Source: Mortierella alpina
Taxonomy: Eukaryota > Mortierellomycota > Mortierellomycetes > Mortierellales > Mortierellaceae
Length of the DNA stretch: 64,000 bases
Reading direction: 5' to 3'
NCBI GenBank assembly: GCA_029449245.1
Contig: JANATF010000007.1
Span: 806,001-870,000, forward strand
Part shown: positions 28,496-39,900 of the stretch, one piece after another
Layout: every line of letters starts with the position of its first letter
How positions within the stretch are numbered: the stretch's first letter is position 1
The notes under the pieces: model-generated
Databases searched by the model: none
Told to the model about the DNA's origin: nothing
What the model saw: the letters and a program-made list of their open reading frames with translations, nothing else
Program-made: the position numbers and the translations under genes

Positions 28496-30293
28496 TCAAA
28501 GATGCACCCACTTTTGACAGTTAGCCGCTCCACACGCACACGGGGTTTTTTTCTCCTGGGAGTCTCTGCGCTTCTCGTTCCTGCTTGATCGATCCTCTTT
28601 GAACCATTCCTGTACGAATTGCCCGTTATAATCAAAGGTCAGCTCGTCTCCAGGACTTATGTAGCGATTTGACCAGAAGCTGAGGGTCATCAGATGCGCG
28701 TCGCCGGCATAGTCACCTCCCGTCAGGTTATAAACAGAGAGGTTCGGATCACATGAATGGTTGAAGAATCGGCTCTCGTTGCCCTGATAGAATGCATCGA
28801 CCGAGTATACAGGTCCCTGATTGGTAGAGTAGTCGAGGTCGAACAAATAGGTAACTCCTAATGGTTCGTATATTTTCCCGCGCTCTTCCGCCTCCTGGAC
28901 TGTAATGATTTCCCCGACATATCTCGAAACAAAAGTCCTTGGGGGAATGGGCCTGTTGCCATCCAAAATGACACCCCAGCCTTTCACCGGAAACCGCTTT
29001 AGCCTCAGCGGGTATTGCCGACCACGCTGTGATGCCTTGGAGATGCAGTCGGGTCCACAACCGCAAAGTTCGCTGCATTCATAGAGCAGATTGGTCGCCT
29101 GTTCTCTTACCCTGCCGTCCTTTTCGAACGGAAAAACGAGGTACTCGTTTTCACCTAAAGAGTTTAGCAGGCATTCGCAGGACTCTGGTCTGCAATCTCC
29201 AGGTTCGCAAGAGCAGTGGCTTGCAAACCCTACGTCTGGCGGCAAAACATCCTTGCCATACACAGGGCTGCTGATGTATACGAAGCCATCAGGACATGTA
29301 ACATCGTCGACAGTATTTTCCACCGTGATCCTGGGTCCTGGAGAGGCATTGAGCATGTCCTCGAATCTCCGGAGTGCTTCTGCGCGGGATAGTGGGGCTA
29401 TTGATAGTGAACTTGGTAGCTGTGAGGCAGACACAAGAAAGAAAGGTGAGTGAGTATCTCCATGATCGCCACCGTACCGTATGCCCTCTCGTCGAGGACT
29501 GGAGACAAATAACGAAAGCCTGGCGCTGAATCGCAACAAGTCCCTTTGGAAACCAATCATTGCGAATAATGGGCTTCCCCCGAGTATATGATGTGCTTAC
29601 TACCACATTGATGCCTGTGTTCGATATCATAACGATGCTTGTGGGGGACGTTCTCCATGATAAAGCTGAGGGCGTAGAGGGCGTCGATGATGGCAGTGAT
29701 GGAAGAGAGGAGAAGGACGAGGATAGTACTAACATTGGCTGGTATTCGCTTGGAATTGTTGGAGAATTCTGTACCTTGCTCTTTTCTGTGGTATCAAGAG
29801 TTTGTAAGGCAAACGTCGTGAGAAGGTACTCCTTCACCATGCCAAGGCAATTACTCAAATTCTCGAGCGGCTCCCATGTATTTGAGTCGTATGGATAGCC
29901 TAGCCACTTAACATTAAATTGAGGCGTCTCCTATGCGTGGGCAACAGGTGGATCGTTAGCAAGAATGGCGAGTAAGAGCAAGGGCGCAAAAACAGTTTCC
30001 CATGCCGTTGTAATTAAAAGCATACTCCTTGCTGGATGAATCTTATTCCACAGATTTCCTCAACCTAGTCGCGACAATGACATGAAGCAAAAGTCGCCTG
30101 TTAATTTACTGTAGTTGTTGCCGCTGAAGTATTTACAATATGAACAGACGCGTACCTCAAACTCCCCTTCTGAGAGTTCATCTTCCTCGTCCTCATCGAT
30201 TAGTCTTTTCCGCTGGGATAAGTCAACAGTGGCAGTTGACGATCTGCCAAAGCTCTCTGAATCGCTGAACGCGTCTACTTTGCGTTTCGGCAT
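28496..30293 (-). CDS. clr4: Histone H3K9 methyltransferase, chromodomain plus SET (Clr4/SUV39 type)
   Basis: Exon 1 (30293-30156) encodes a charged N-terminus. Exon 2 (30064-30026, 13 codons) and exon 3 (29930-29775) join in phase 0 to form a chromodomain, VEEICGIRFIQQG plus ETPQFNVKWLGYPYDSNTWE. The aromatic cage residues W-x-x-x...W-E-P are visible. The 3' exons carry pre-SET cysteines (ASHCSCEPGDCRPESCECLL, CSELCGCGPDC), the SET core (KGWGVILDG, VSRYVGEIIT, RFFNHSCDPNL, GDELTFDYN) and post-SET CACGAANCQKW. All substrate- and SAM-binding motifs look intact. Such enzymes methylate H3K9 and nucleate heterochromatin. The layout between 29774 and 29400 (linker exons) is uncertain. It runs convergent with the LINE remnants and divergent from the carrier gene. 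Family assignment is strong; the symbol is by analogy. Confidence 0.9.
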
Positions 30294-30688
30294 CAGGGGC
30301 GATGTGAGGTTGCATTAGTTGAAATGGTGGCAACGCCATATTTATACCAGCGCAACTTTTACTCAGGCTACTTTCCACGACGCTCAGTCATCCCTAAAAT
30401 CTAAAATGGCAATTTTGCTCTGCCTACTCTATGAACACTCCAGGAACAGCTCTCCGATTGCCGTCATTCACTGCACGATCCACACTTCACTTCACCTCCA
30501 CGTCCCACTTCTCAACGCAGCAACGTCTTGCGACATCACGAATCTCTTTCCGCTCAGTAAACGCCTCCCTACCCTAACTCTCGCATTCCTTATTTTCTTG
30601 AATTAATCCCGAGAACGCTTCCACCTCAGAAACTGATCAGTTCGCCCTATTCGCAAGTTCAGGACCTGCAGCACACATAGCCTCGCCA
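30294..30688. promoter_or_regulatory. Divergent promoter region between methyltransferase and carrier genes
   Basis: About 395 bp between two divergent genes. An open frame (30319-30606) has no recognisable content. Pyrimidine-rich plus strand; no defined motif seen. Confidence 0.35.
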
Positions 30689-32348
30689 ATGTCCTCCAGC
30701 GGCGGAATCATTCCGCCCTCGACAGACAGCCCTGCTTCCATGCCCCAACTCCAGTCATTCCATCCCTCTTCGACATTGAAACGGGCTTTGCCACCAACAC
30801 TGATCGAGGAACCAGAACCCCCTTATATCGATGTAAAGAGCACACTCTCGCACCGCAGAAAGTATGTTCGGCCTCACACTTGCTGTCTTCAGACGCTAAC
30901 CTCAACTCCACTGCTTCGTTTTCTACAGGTCTTGATCGCGGGTGGTATGGGCGGAGCAATCGCAGACTTCCTCATGCATAGGTACGGCACTCGGAATACT
31001 GCCTGATCCGATCGTTTTATAGCGACGACATTCTAGCAGACATTTTGACTGTACTGTTTCTCAACCCTTCATAGCGTGGATACAGTCAAGACAAGATTGC
31101 AGGGTCAGCCGTCAGCGAATCCGCCAAAATACAACAACATGTTCCATGCCTACAGCACCATCCTGCGGGAAGAAGGTGTCTCCCGAGGGCTTTACAGCGG
31201 CGTTGCTCCTGCCATGACCGGATCTTGTAAGCACATATCTTGAGAAATGCTTGCAAGAGCTTACCATTTATCGTAAACGGGTGTTGTGCTGATCGTCGAT
31301 TCTTTGCTTTGCAGTGCCAGGAACAACACTCTACTTTGGCACTTATGAATATACCAAGCGTACATTGACAGCAGCAGGATGTCCGGACACATTAGCCCAT
31401 TTGGCTGGAGGTAACAGGAGGGACTCTCTGAAACAGTCCTTTGAACTTGGACTGAATGTACCCAAAGAACGTAATAGCTAACTAAGCGTGGTATTGTTAT
31501 CCAATCACAGGATCGATTGGAGACTTTGTCGCAAGTTTTATTTATGTGCCCTCAGAGGTGCTCAAGACAAGGATGCAACTCCAAGGACGGTACAACAATC
31601 CTTCATTCATCAGTGGCTACAACTACAAGAATACATGGCACGCTCTTCAGATGATTGTCAAGTACGACGGAGTAGGGGCATTATTCCAAGGATACAGAGC
31701 CACACTCCTGCGAGATGTGCCTTTTTCAGCACTTCAGTTTGCGTTTTACGGTAGGACATTTTGCTCCGCAACGATCTGCAACCGTCCTTATTTGTGACGG
31801 CCGCTCATCAAAACATACAACCGTCTTTCTATAGAAAAATTCAAGTTTGAGGCAAAGAGATGGGAGTCGCGGGCAGACGGACAGATGTCGCTGCATGTAG
31901 AGACGGCATGCGGTGCGGTGGCAGGAGGATTGGCAGGATTTTTAACCACACCACTAGATGTGATGAAGACGTTGTTACAGACCCAGGTCAAGAGGCCAGC
32001 AGTAAGGAGCTTCTGACATTTGAAGCATGGATTGCAGCACTTGGAATCAGCACACTCTGTATTACTCCTTTGCTAACATCATAATTCTTTCTTCCCTGTT
32101 GATAATAGACGTCAATAGCAGCATCCTCCACAGCATCTGCACAAAAGTACTACGTCGGTATCTGGGATGGACTGAAGTGGAACCTGAAGCACCATGGCGT
32201 GATAGGAGGCTTGTTTAGGGGAGTGGGGCCAAGAGTGTTCTGGACATCGCTGCAGAGTGCGCTCATGTTTGTGATATACGAGCAAGCCCTCCATCTTCAG
32301 GATAATATGCGGCACTTTGAGCAGTGGCCATACGGCTCAAAGTGTTAG
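30689..32348 (+). CDS. MME1: Mitochondrial carrier, MME1 (magnesium exporter)-like
   Basis: Mitochondrial carrier family (SLC25) protein with about seven exons. Three repeats each carry the P-x-[DE]-x-x-[KR] motif or its variant: [13 protein letters not shown] (first residue not Pro), [19 protein letters not shown] and [13 protein letters not shown]. The inner-membrane repeat features [38 protein letters not shown] and [10 protein letters not shown] resemble closely the yeast YMR166C/Mme1 group, which exports Mg2+ from mitochondria; they are less like ADP/ATP or Pet8 carriers. The His-Ser-x-Asp first signature is also typical of that group. The start at 30689 gives a short soluble N-terminus; the stop is TAG at 32346-32348. 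Substrate assignment is by subgroup likeness and is inference. Confidence 0.85.
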
Positions 32349-32561
32349 ACCATGAAAGCCGATGGCAGCACCTAGAAATAGCCAAAGAGGCTTGATCAAC
32401 AAAAACATGAATTGACCTCCTTGTGACACCATCTCAAAATACTTACCCGAAGGCCATACCAAATGTCGGTATACCAAAGCGTGCTGTTGGTACTTGTAAA
32501 AAAAAGAAAGAGGCGACTAGTTGGCGGCGAGGGGTCGAGGGGGTCGCTGGAACTCTGTAGG

Positions 32562-33419
32562 CTACTCCAAGTTGTCGATATAGTGATGAGTCGAATTGGC
32601 CATGTTCTGGGACGCATTGTCGTCCCTGTCCCGCTTCGCGCCCTGACAACCGACTCTGCATAAGACCTGGCGACCCTTCTTGACCGTCTTCGACTTGCAT
32701 CGGCAACAAAGCATCGACGTCCTGAATTCGGATATGTAATGCATCCTCACCCCAGCGCCTTGGGACTTCGGCATTATCATAGCAACGGTTAGATTTTTCT
32801 GGGCACACTGTTGCACTGTTGCTGACAAGGTATATACATGTATACTTACTCTGGTGTAGAGAGTCTTGGCAAACTTATCGCTAAACGTTGGCCCGCGCTT
32901 CTTGCCAAACTTACCGTCACCCATTGCAATAAAAGGCTTGGTGTCAGGCGGATCCTTGACAATGTGGATCAAGCGATTAATACCGCGCGTTAGCTCCGCT
33001 TTGGCAGCTCGCTTCCTGTCCCTTGTCATTGCTTTGAACTTTTCGCTGCCATAAAAGCCCGTCAGCTTTGCTTCCACTTTGGCGGACGATTTGATATGGT
33101 CTTTAACGGTCTCTCTGAATGTAGTCCAGTAGTGTCCGTCATCCAGCTGTTGTTCAAACTTGAGAGCCGTAATGGTTCTCTCCAGATCCTGCAGTCCCTG
33201 ACGGGTCTTTAGTCGCTCCATATCCTTCATGAATCGCTTCGTTGTTGTGGTGTTTGCTGTCCTTGGGATGGTGAGGCGATGCGCCGAGGCAGGCGATGCT
33301 GAATTCACAACGGAGACCGCTGCCGTCTTGCAAATGCTAGGGTCGATCGCGGCCACAACAACGTCACTGGCCCCAAACGCTTCATGCACGTCTTCTCGCG
33401 TGGGCAGTCTGGTTGTCAT
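32562..33419 (-). CDS. F2: Fanzor-type RuvC/zinc-ribbon coding region, 5'-truncated
   Basis: About 285 codons. The RuvC-I-like strand VVAAIDPSICKTAAV is followed by a helical Lys/Arg-rich region, the RuvC-II-like strand FIAMGDGKFGKKRGP, the hinge YISEFRTSMLCCRC (corresponding to the EYKTSSxCPRC motif), a second Cys pair (LCRVGC) and RuvC-III KRDRDDNASQNMAN. These are the C-terminal features of Fanzor1/TnpB nucleases. A GTAAGT donor after LYTR and an acceptor before KNLTVAM suggest a short intron (about 32848-32780), although the frame is also open through it. The frame upstream of the ATG is open for about 34 codons to a stop near 33525, so the N-terminal half of a Fanzor protein is missing. 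360 bp further upstream begins the Helitron array. Probably a truncated remnant; expression unknown. Confidence 0.65.
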   Translation of the reverse strand: MTTRLPTREDVHEAFGASDVVVAAIDPSICKTAAVSVVNSASPASAHRLTIPRTANTTTTKRFMKDMERLKTRQGLQDLERTITALKFEQQLDDGHYWTTFRETVKDHIKSSAKVEAKLTGFYGSEKFKAMTRDRKRAAKAELTRGINRLIHIVKDPPDTKPFIAMGDGKFGKKRGPTFSDKFAKTLYTRVSIHVYTLSATVQQCAQKNLTVAMIMPKSQGAGVRMHYISEFRTSMLCCRCKSKTVKKGRQVLCRVGCQGAKRDRDDNASQNMANSTHHYIDNLE

Positions 33420-33778
33420 ATAGCCGACCTGACTCCTCCGTATGGGTAGCCCAGGTTTGAATTTCTTGCTCTTGAATGGTTTCCTGGCTGTGTGAAGTAC
33501 TTCATATCGTCTCCAAATCGCCCGTAACTCTCAGGAATGGTGTAGATGGTATAGATACAAGTTTTAAGAGTGGAGATTGCAGTTTCGGGCGAAGTTTGAT
33601 GGTAGTTACATCTGGCAGATAAAAAGTTGAGTGTCTAGAGATCAAGGTTGACAGCAAGATGGCGAATGATGCATTCTTAACGCGACTTCACCATGAGGAA
33701 AACTCGAAACCTCACAAAACTTTCAAAACCATTAGAATGACTAATGGCAAATACAGCAAGCACAAGAACACCATGACT
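33420..33778. other. Gap between F2 and the Helitron array
   Basis: The first ~100 bp (minus strand) continue the F2 frame without a start. The rest shows no gene, and the missing Fanzor N-terminus is not found here. Confidence 0.5.
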
Positions 33779-33972
33779 TCTACTCTCTTTTAAAAACAAC
33801 AATTTTTAGCTCCTTTCACCTGACTTGCGGACCGTAATTCACGAGTTTTATGAAGGAAGGACCTTGAGGTTGAGGGTCCGGAACCAGTACCGGTACCAGA
33901 ATCCACGGGGGTGGGACGGGATCACGGAGAGCTGAAGAAAAAGAACGAAGAAAGAACGAGTCAACGAGTCAA
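33779..33972 (+). mobile_element. Helitron family A, 5'-end fragment (194 bp)
   Basis: Begins TCTACTCTCTTTTAAAAAC and appears identical, base for base, to the first 194 bp of the complete family A element at 41699-41892. It stops at GTCAA and is followed, after 4 bp (TCTA), by the family B element. Confidence 0.85.
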
Positions 33973-33976
33973 TCTA

Positions 33977-36900
33977 TCCTCTATATTATTAAAAGAATTG
34001 ACCAAAATTAATCGCCATTTATGGCGATTAGCTGTTAGCTGTTAGCGGTTAGCTAACATGTCACGTGAGGGCAAAGCCCGAAGGTGACCGCGAGCGAGCT
34101 CCTGCGAGCTACTGCTGCCGCGTGCGGCTGCAGTGGAGCGCGATAGCGCGACCGCCCCTGCCTTCTTGCGCGAAGCGAAGCGCAGTGCCACCATCTTTGA
34201 ATGCGAAGCGCTCACAACCCCCAGAGAATGCTTCAGTGCACGCCGGTGGTTACTGTGTGACGTGTATGAAAGGATCAAAACAAAGCAAGAGATCTGATCT
34301 TCGACCTCATCTCTCCTCACCTCTCCCTCTTGAACAGCATTAGTCGAACATCATCCTCTCACAATGTACGGTTCTTGGACAGGCTACGTGAACCCAGTTC
34401 CGTCATTCAACTTTCTGTGATCTCATCACATCTCCAAATCTAATTCTCTAATTCTTTTCTATTTTCTTCCCACGACAGGGAAGTGACCTGCACCTTTTGC
34501 GGTATGCCAGGCCACAGTCGCAGCAGTAACAAGCGCTGTGAGATGAACATGAAAACGTACTGCCTGCGTTTTCCACGTATTCAGGTTGTTGGAGGAGTGA
34601 GTTGACTGAGACCCAGTGCTAACTTTTATGCTTCATCAGGCTAGACGCCATACCCGATGACGCTGCAAGAGAAGCCCATATGGCGCGTGTGCGTGCGCGT
34701 AAAGCTGACCGGGAGCGCCAAGAGATGCTTGCTCCAGCTCCATCCCGTGCTCCTACCCCTGTCCTTGCACCTGTACCTGCAGCCCCTATACCTGCCACCA
34801 TATGTAGGTTCTGCAATCAGCCTGGCCACCAACGGACATCACACAGAGACTGCCTTATGAACACGGAAAGGCTTGGACTGCGGCCAGTTGTTGCTCCCAT
34901 ACCTATTTGCGAATCTTGCAATCAGCCTGGCCACAAACGGAGATCACACAGAGACTGCCTAATGAACCCAGAACGGCTTGAACTGCAGCCAGCTCTCGCT
35001 CCCATCCCCATATGCGAATCTTGCAATCAACCTGGACACCAACGGATATCACACAGAGACTGCCTCATGAACCTTGAGACTTTGAGGCTACAGGCCATTC
35101 AGGACGCTGCAAATGCCCCCCCTGCCCCAGCCGCTGTTCCGGTTCCCGTTCCAGTATGCGCTTCTTGCAATCAACCTGGACACCAACGCATGTCCCATAG
35201 AGACTGCCCTATGAACCCTGCAAGGCTACAGCCAATTCAAGAGGCTGACCCTGCCAACCCTGCTGCCGTCGACAGAGCTCGCCTAGGTCCTGTTCCAGTT
35301 CCAGTCCCACTTGCCCGACAACCTTTCCGAGAATCATCAGTACGAGGACCGGATATCGTGGGATACCGCCATACAATTGCACGCATGATCAACTGCCCTT
35401 ATTGCAAAGCCAAGGTCTGGATTCAGGAAAAAACAAAAGGAACTAAAAGACGCCCTGTCTTTTCTATTTGCTGCGCGGAGGGACGCGTCAACGTGCCAGA
35501 GGTCACTCCAGAGCCAACGTTGGTGAATAGAATAGGAGATCTGTCAGCCATAGGAAAGGTATTCAGAGAATGCATCAGAAAATATAACTCTGTGTTGTCG
35601 TTCACGTCCATGGGAGTAACTGTTGACCCTCACCTGGCAAGCGCGCGAAATGGTGTATACACCTTCCGTGCGCAAGGGTCCGTGGTGCATGAACTCGGTG
35701 CGTTAGTGCCCCGCGAAGGAGGGAGACCTTCTTTTGCGCAGATCTACTTTTATGACCCAGCCGAGCAAGTGAGACGCCGTCTTGCGGTTTTTTTGCGTCG
35801 GCCACTCGCCAATGGCCAACAGCAGGAACAAAACCAGCAGGAGGATCAGTTGCAGGAGGACGTTCCTGCTGAGGATGACTTGGATCCCTATGATCCAATT
35901 GCTGAGGATGCCGTCGATGTGGATGCTCCGGTACAGGGTGAGGATGCTGAGGATGCCGCACCAGATGCAGAGCAGGTTCTTGCGGTGGAGGGCCTTGATC
36001 CAGAGTGTATGTTGAGTCTTCAAACCATGCTCGAGGAAAAAAATCGATTCTGTGGCCTGTACAAAACCATTCGCGAGCGAGAGGCTGCTCAAGGCGGAGT
36101 AGTCGAACACTACAAGATCCTTTTGAAGGCGGCAAGGGAAAAGAAGGCTCCGAGGCGACGCCAATATGATATCCCCTCTGCCACCGAAATTGCCGTTATA
36201 ATTCCTGGAAATGAGACGGCTGCCGAGAAAAGAGACATTGTGATTGAGGGTAAAGGCGGTGGATTGCGGAGAATCAATGAAACCCATCCAAACTACGATC
36301 CATTGCAGTATGTGCTGCTGCATCCCGCAGGCGAAGATGGCTGGACACACAACACGCATTTGATGTTGGCCAAGAATGAAGTAGGTCCGGCATATCCGGG
36401 AGACGACGACCTTGCAGAGGAGGCAGTACCAGATGAAGGAGTGGCACAGGTGGAGGAAGAGCAGGCAGAAGGCATTCACCTGGAAGGAGACAACGACAAC
36501 GACAACGACGAGCTCCTTGCCGGCGACGAGGATGACGGCGAAGATGATTTTTGGGTTGATTTTGACCTTGATGGAGCTGACCTGGATAGGATGGATGAAG
36601 GGCCCAGGGACAAATGTGTATCAGCGCGTGCCTACTATGCGTATCGGTTGCAGATCCGTGCTATTAGCGAGACAGATTGGCGTTCGTTCTTTTGGATGTT
36701 TGGTCGTCTCTGCCATCAGTACGTGGTGGATCAGTTTGCCAAAATCGAGGCCATGCGCCTGCGGTACTTTCGAGACCACCAAAAGGAGTGTCGTATCGCA
36801 GACTACAAAGGAGTTGTCGATGCCATTGCCAAGGATCAGGCTGCCGGAAGAACTGGAAAGTACACTGTCCTGCCAAGCTCCTTCACAGGCGGCCCCCGCT

Positions 36901-39900
36901 ACATGTCCGGTCTGTACCAGGATGCCATGGCCATGGTGCGTGATCACGGCAAGCCAGATTTGTTCATCACGTTCACCTGCAACCCAAAGTGGCCCGAGAT
37001 TACGGCCGAGTTGATGCCCGGGCAAGAGGCTGCTGATAGGCCAGACTTGATTGTGCGCGCGTTCAATATCAAGATGAAGGCACTTTTGAAAGACCTCCTC
37101 TTCAAAAACATCTTGGGCAAAGTCATCGGCTACACCTGGGTCGTCGAGTTTCAAAAGCGAGGATTGCCTCACGTCCACATTCTTCTCATTCTGGACAAGC
37201 TGAGCAAGATCAAGACCCCAGACGATATCAACTCGGTCGTATGTGCCGAGATCCCAGACCCGGTTCAACATCCCCTTGCGTATGAAACCGTGACAACAAG
37301 CATGATACATGGACCGTGTGGCGATTACAACCCCTCCGCGCCTTGCATGAAAGAGGATCCTATCACAAAGCGTGTATACTGCGATAAAGGGTTCCCTCAT
37401 GCCTTTGCAGAGGAAACGTCCGTCAGCAACAAGGGCTATCCCCTGTACAAGAGACGGGATGATCATCGCACTGTCAATCGACGTGTGGGCCGCCAACAAC
37501 TCCCTGTCCACAACGGCTTCGTGGTTCCCTACAACCTGTACTTGGTTACAAAGTACAATGCCCATATCAACGTGGAAGTCTGCTCCTCTGTTGCAGCAGT
37601 CAAATATTTGTTCAAGTACGTGTACAAGGGCCACGACAAGGCAGAAGTCAAGCTCCACCCGGCTGTCATACGTCTACGAGAGCGCCGACCTCGCACCGCT
37701 GGCCAGGATTTTGACGAGATTGAAGAGTATCAGGATGCAAGATACGTCTCTGCCTGCGAGGCTCTTTGGAGGATCTTCAGTTTTCGCCTCACCGCCCGCT
37801 CTCCGTCTGTGCAGAGACTGCAGATCCACTTGGAAAGCCATCAGCCGATCCTTCTCAATCCCGACTCGGATCTGGCGGTCGAGGTGGACAGAAATCACGA
37901 CAGTCGTCTAATGGCATGGCTCAAGCTCAACCAAGAGGACCCTGACGCTCGGCAGTACACCTATCCCGACATTCCCAAGCATTACACTTGGAACAGCAGG
38001 ACTCGCGCCTGGAAAAGGAGGAGAAAAGCCATAAATGTCATCACCCGCATGTACTTTGTGCATCCCAAGGACACTGAGCGCTTTTGTCTTCGACTCCTTT
38101 TGAAGGTGGTCAAAGGTGCGACCACTTTCAAAGACATTCGAACGACCCCTCACCCATATCATCCCGCACTGATTGTCGTACACAACACTTTCAAACAAGC
38201 TGCCTTGGCTCTCGATCTGCTTGACGACGACAAGGAATGGGAACAATGTCTTAGAGAGGCTTCTCTCTCAGAGATGCCTAGAAAAATCCGAGAGCTCTTT
38301 GCCGACATCTTGGTTCAGTGCACACCGTCCGACCCTGAGAAACTCTGGCACCTATTTGCTTACCATCTCTCGGAGGATTATTTGAGGCAACTGAACGAGC
38401 GCAATCCAGACAATCTTGATCCAGAGGCGTTTCAGGTGGCTCCTCCAGTTGATGCTGCTCCAATCGTGGACGTGCCTGCTGCGGCTCCCCCTGCTGATGC
38501 CGCCCCTCCTGTTGTTGTCAACCCGGCTGATGCCCCTCAAGCTGAGGCCCTTCCTGCCCAGGCCGTTCCTCTGCACCCATATGTCGTGGCCGCTAGGAAC
38601 GCTGCTCTCGCACACATCAACAAACTCCTCATCGAGATAGGTTCAAGTCTTGCTGCTTTCGATACCATGAATGCTCTTTATACCGGCGACAATATCGACG
38701 AGCACTTGATCGAATGGGATGCCCCTCCACCGCCACCTGCAGACAACTCTGCACTATTCAATGCTGGCCAGCGCGCTGCATACGAGATCCTGACAACCGC
38801 CATAGAGAACCCTGCTGCTCAACGAAAACTCTTCTTTGTTGATGGCCCTGGAGGAACTGGCAAGTCATTCCTCTACAACACACTCATCGCTCATTGTCAC
38901 AGCCTCGGAAGAACATCCATCGCCGTCGCTTCGTCAGCCATCGCCGCCCTGATTCTGCATGGTGGTCGCACTGCGCATTCATCATTTAATATCCCAATCA
39001 AGATTGATGAGCATTCTACCTGTAGAATTGAACCGGACGCCGACTTGGCCACCACCATCGCCCAAGCCGCCATCATCATCTGGGACGAGGCCCCAATGTC
39101 CCGCCGACAGCTCTTTGAAGCCGTTGACAGGACCTTCCGCGACATTCTCCAGCCACGCCCCCCTCTTCCTATCGGCACTATCGACAACAGGCCACCTCAA
39201 GATCCTTTTGGTGGCAAGATGATCATCTTTGGCGGTGACTTTCGTCAGGTCACTCCAGTCCTTCCAGGTGCAAGTCAAACCCAAATCGAGAATGCCTGCT
39301 TCAAGTTCTCTCCACTTTGGCAACATGTCGAGACTCTTAGACTCACCGAGAATATGAGGGTCGCTCAGGCTGGGCAGAACCAAGCCTTTGTCGATCTTCT
39401 CCTCCGCATCGGCGAAGGCAGAATGCCTACCGTCACCCACAATGGCAAGAGCGACTACATCAGAATACCGGACGAGTTCCTCTGGCATCCCGATCACGCC
39501 AGCAGCACCGACAATGAGCTTCGGTTGAAAGCATTCGTCAGGGCCATCTATCCAGACATTGAGAACGGTGCGCTCCCTCCTGATTTTATGGCTGAACGTG
39601 CGCTCTTGACATGCCTTAATAACAACGTGGACAAGTTGAACGCTCTTGCGACCTCCATGCTGCCAGGCGAATCAAGGACCTACACCTCACAGGATTCGAT
39701 TCAAGACAGGGAATCTGCTGACGCTGCACTCTATGCCCCAGAGTACCTCAGCTCCCTCTCTCCAAAGGGCCTACCCCCGCATAGCCTGGAGTTGAAGGTT
39801 GGTCAGCCAATCATGCTCATCCGCAACAAGAATCCTTCCCGTGGCCTGTGCAATGGATCGCGCCTCATTGTTCGAGGACTGGGAAGAAAGATTATTTTTG

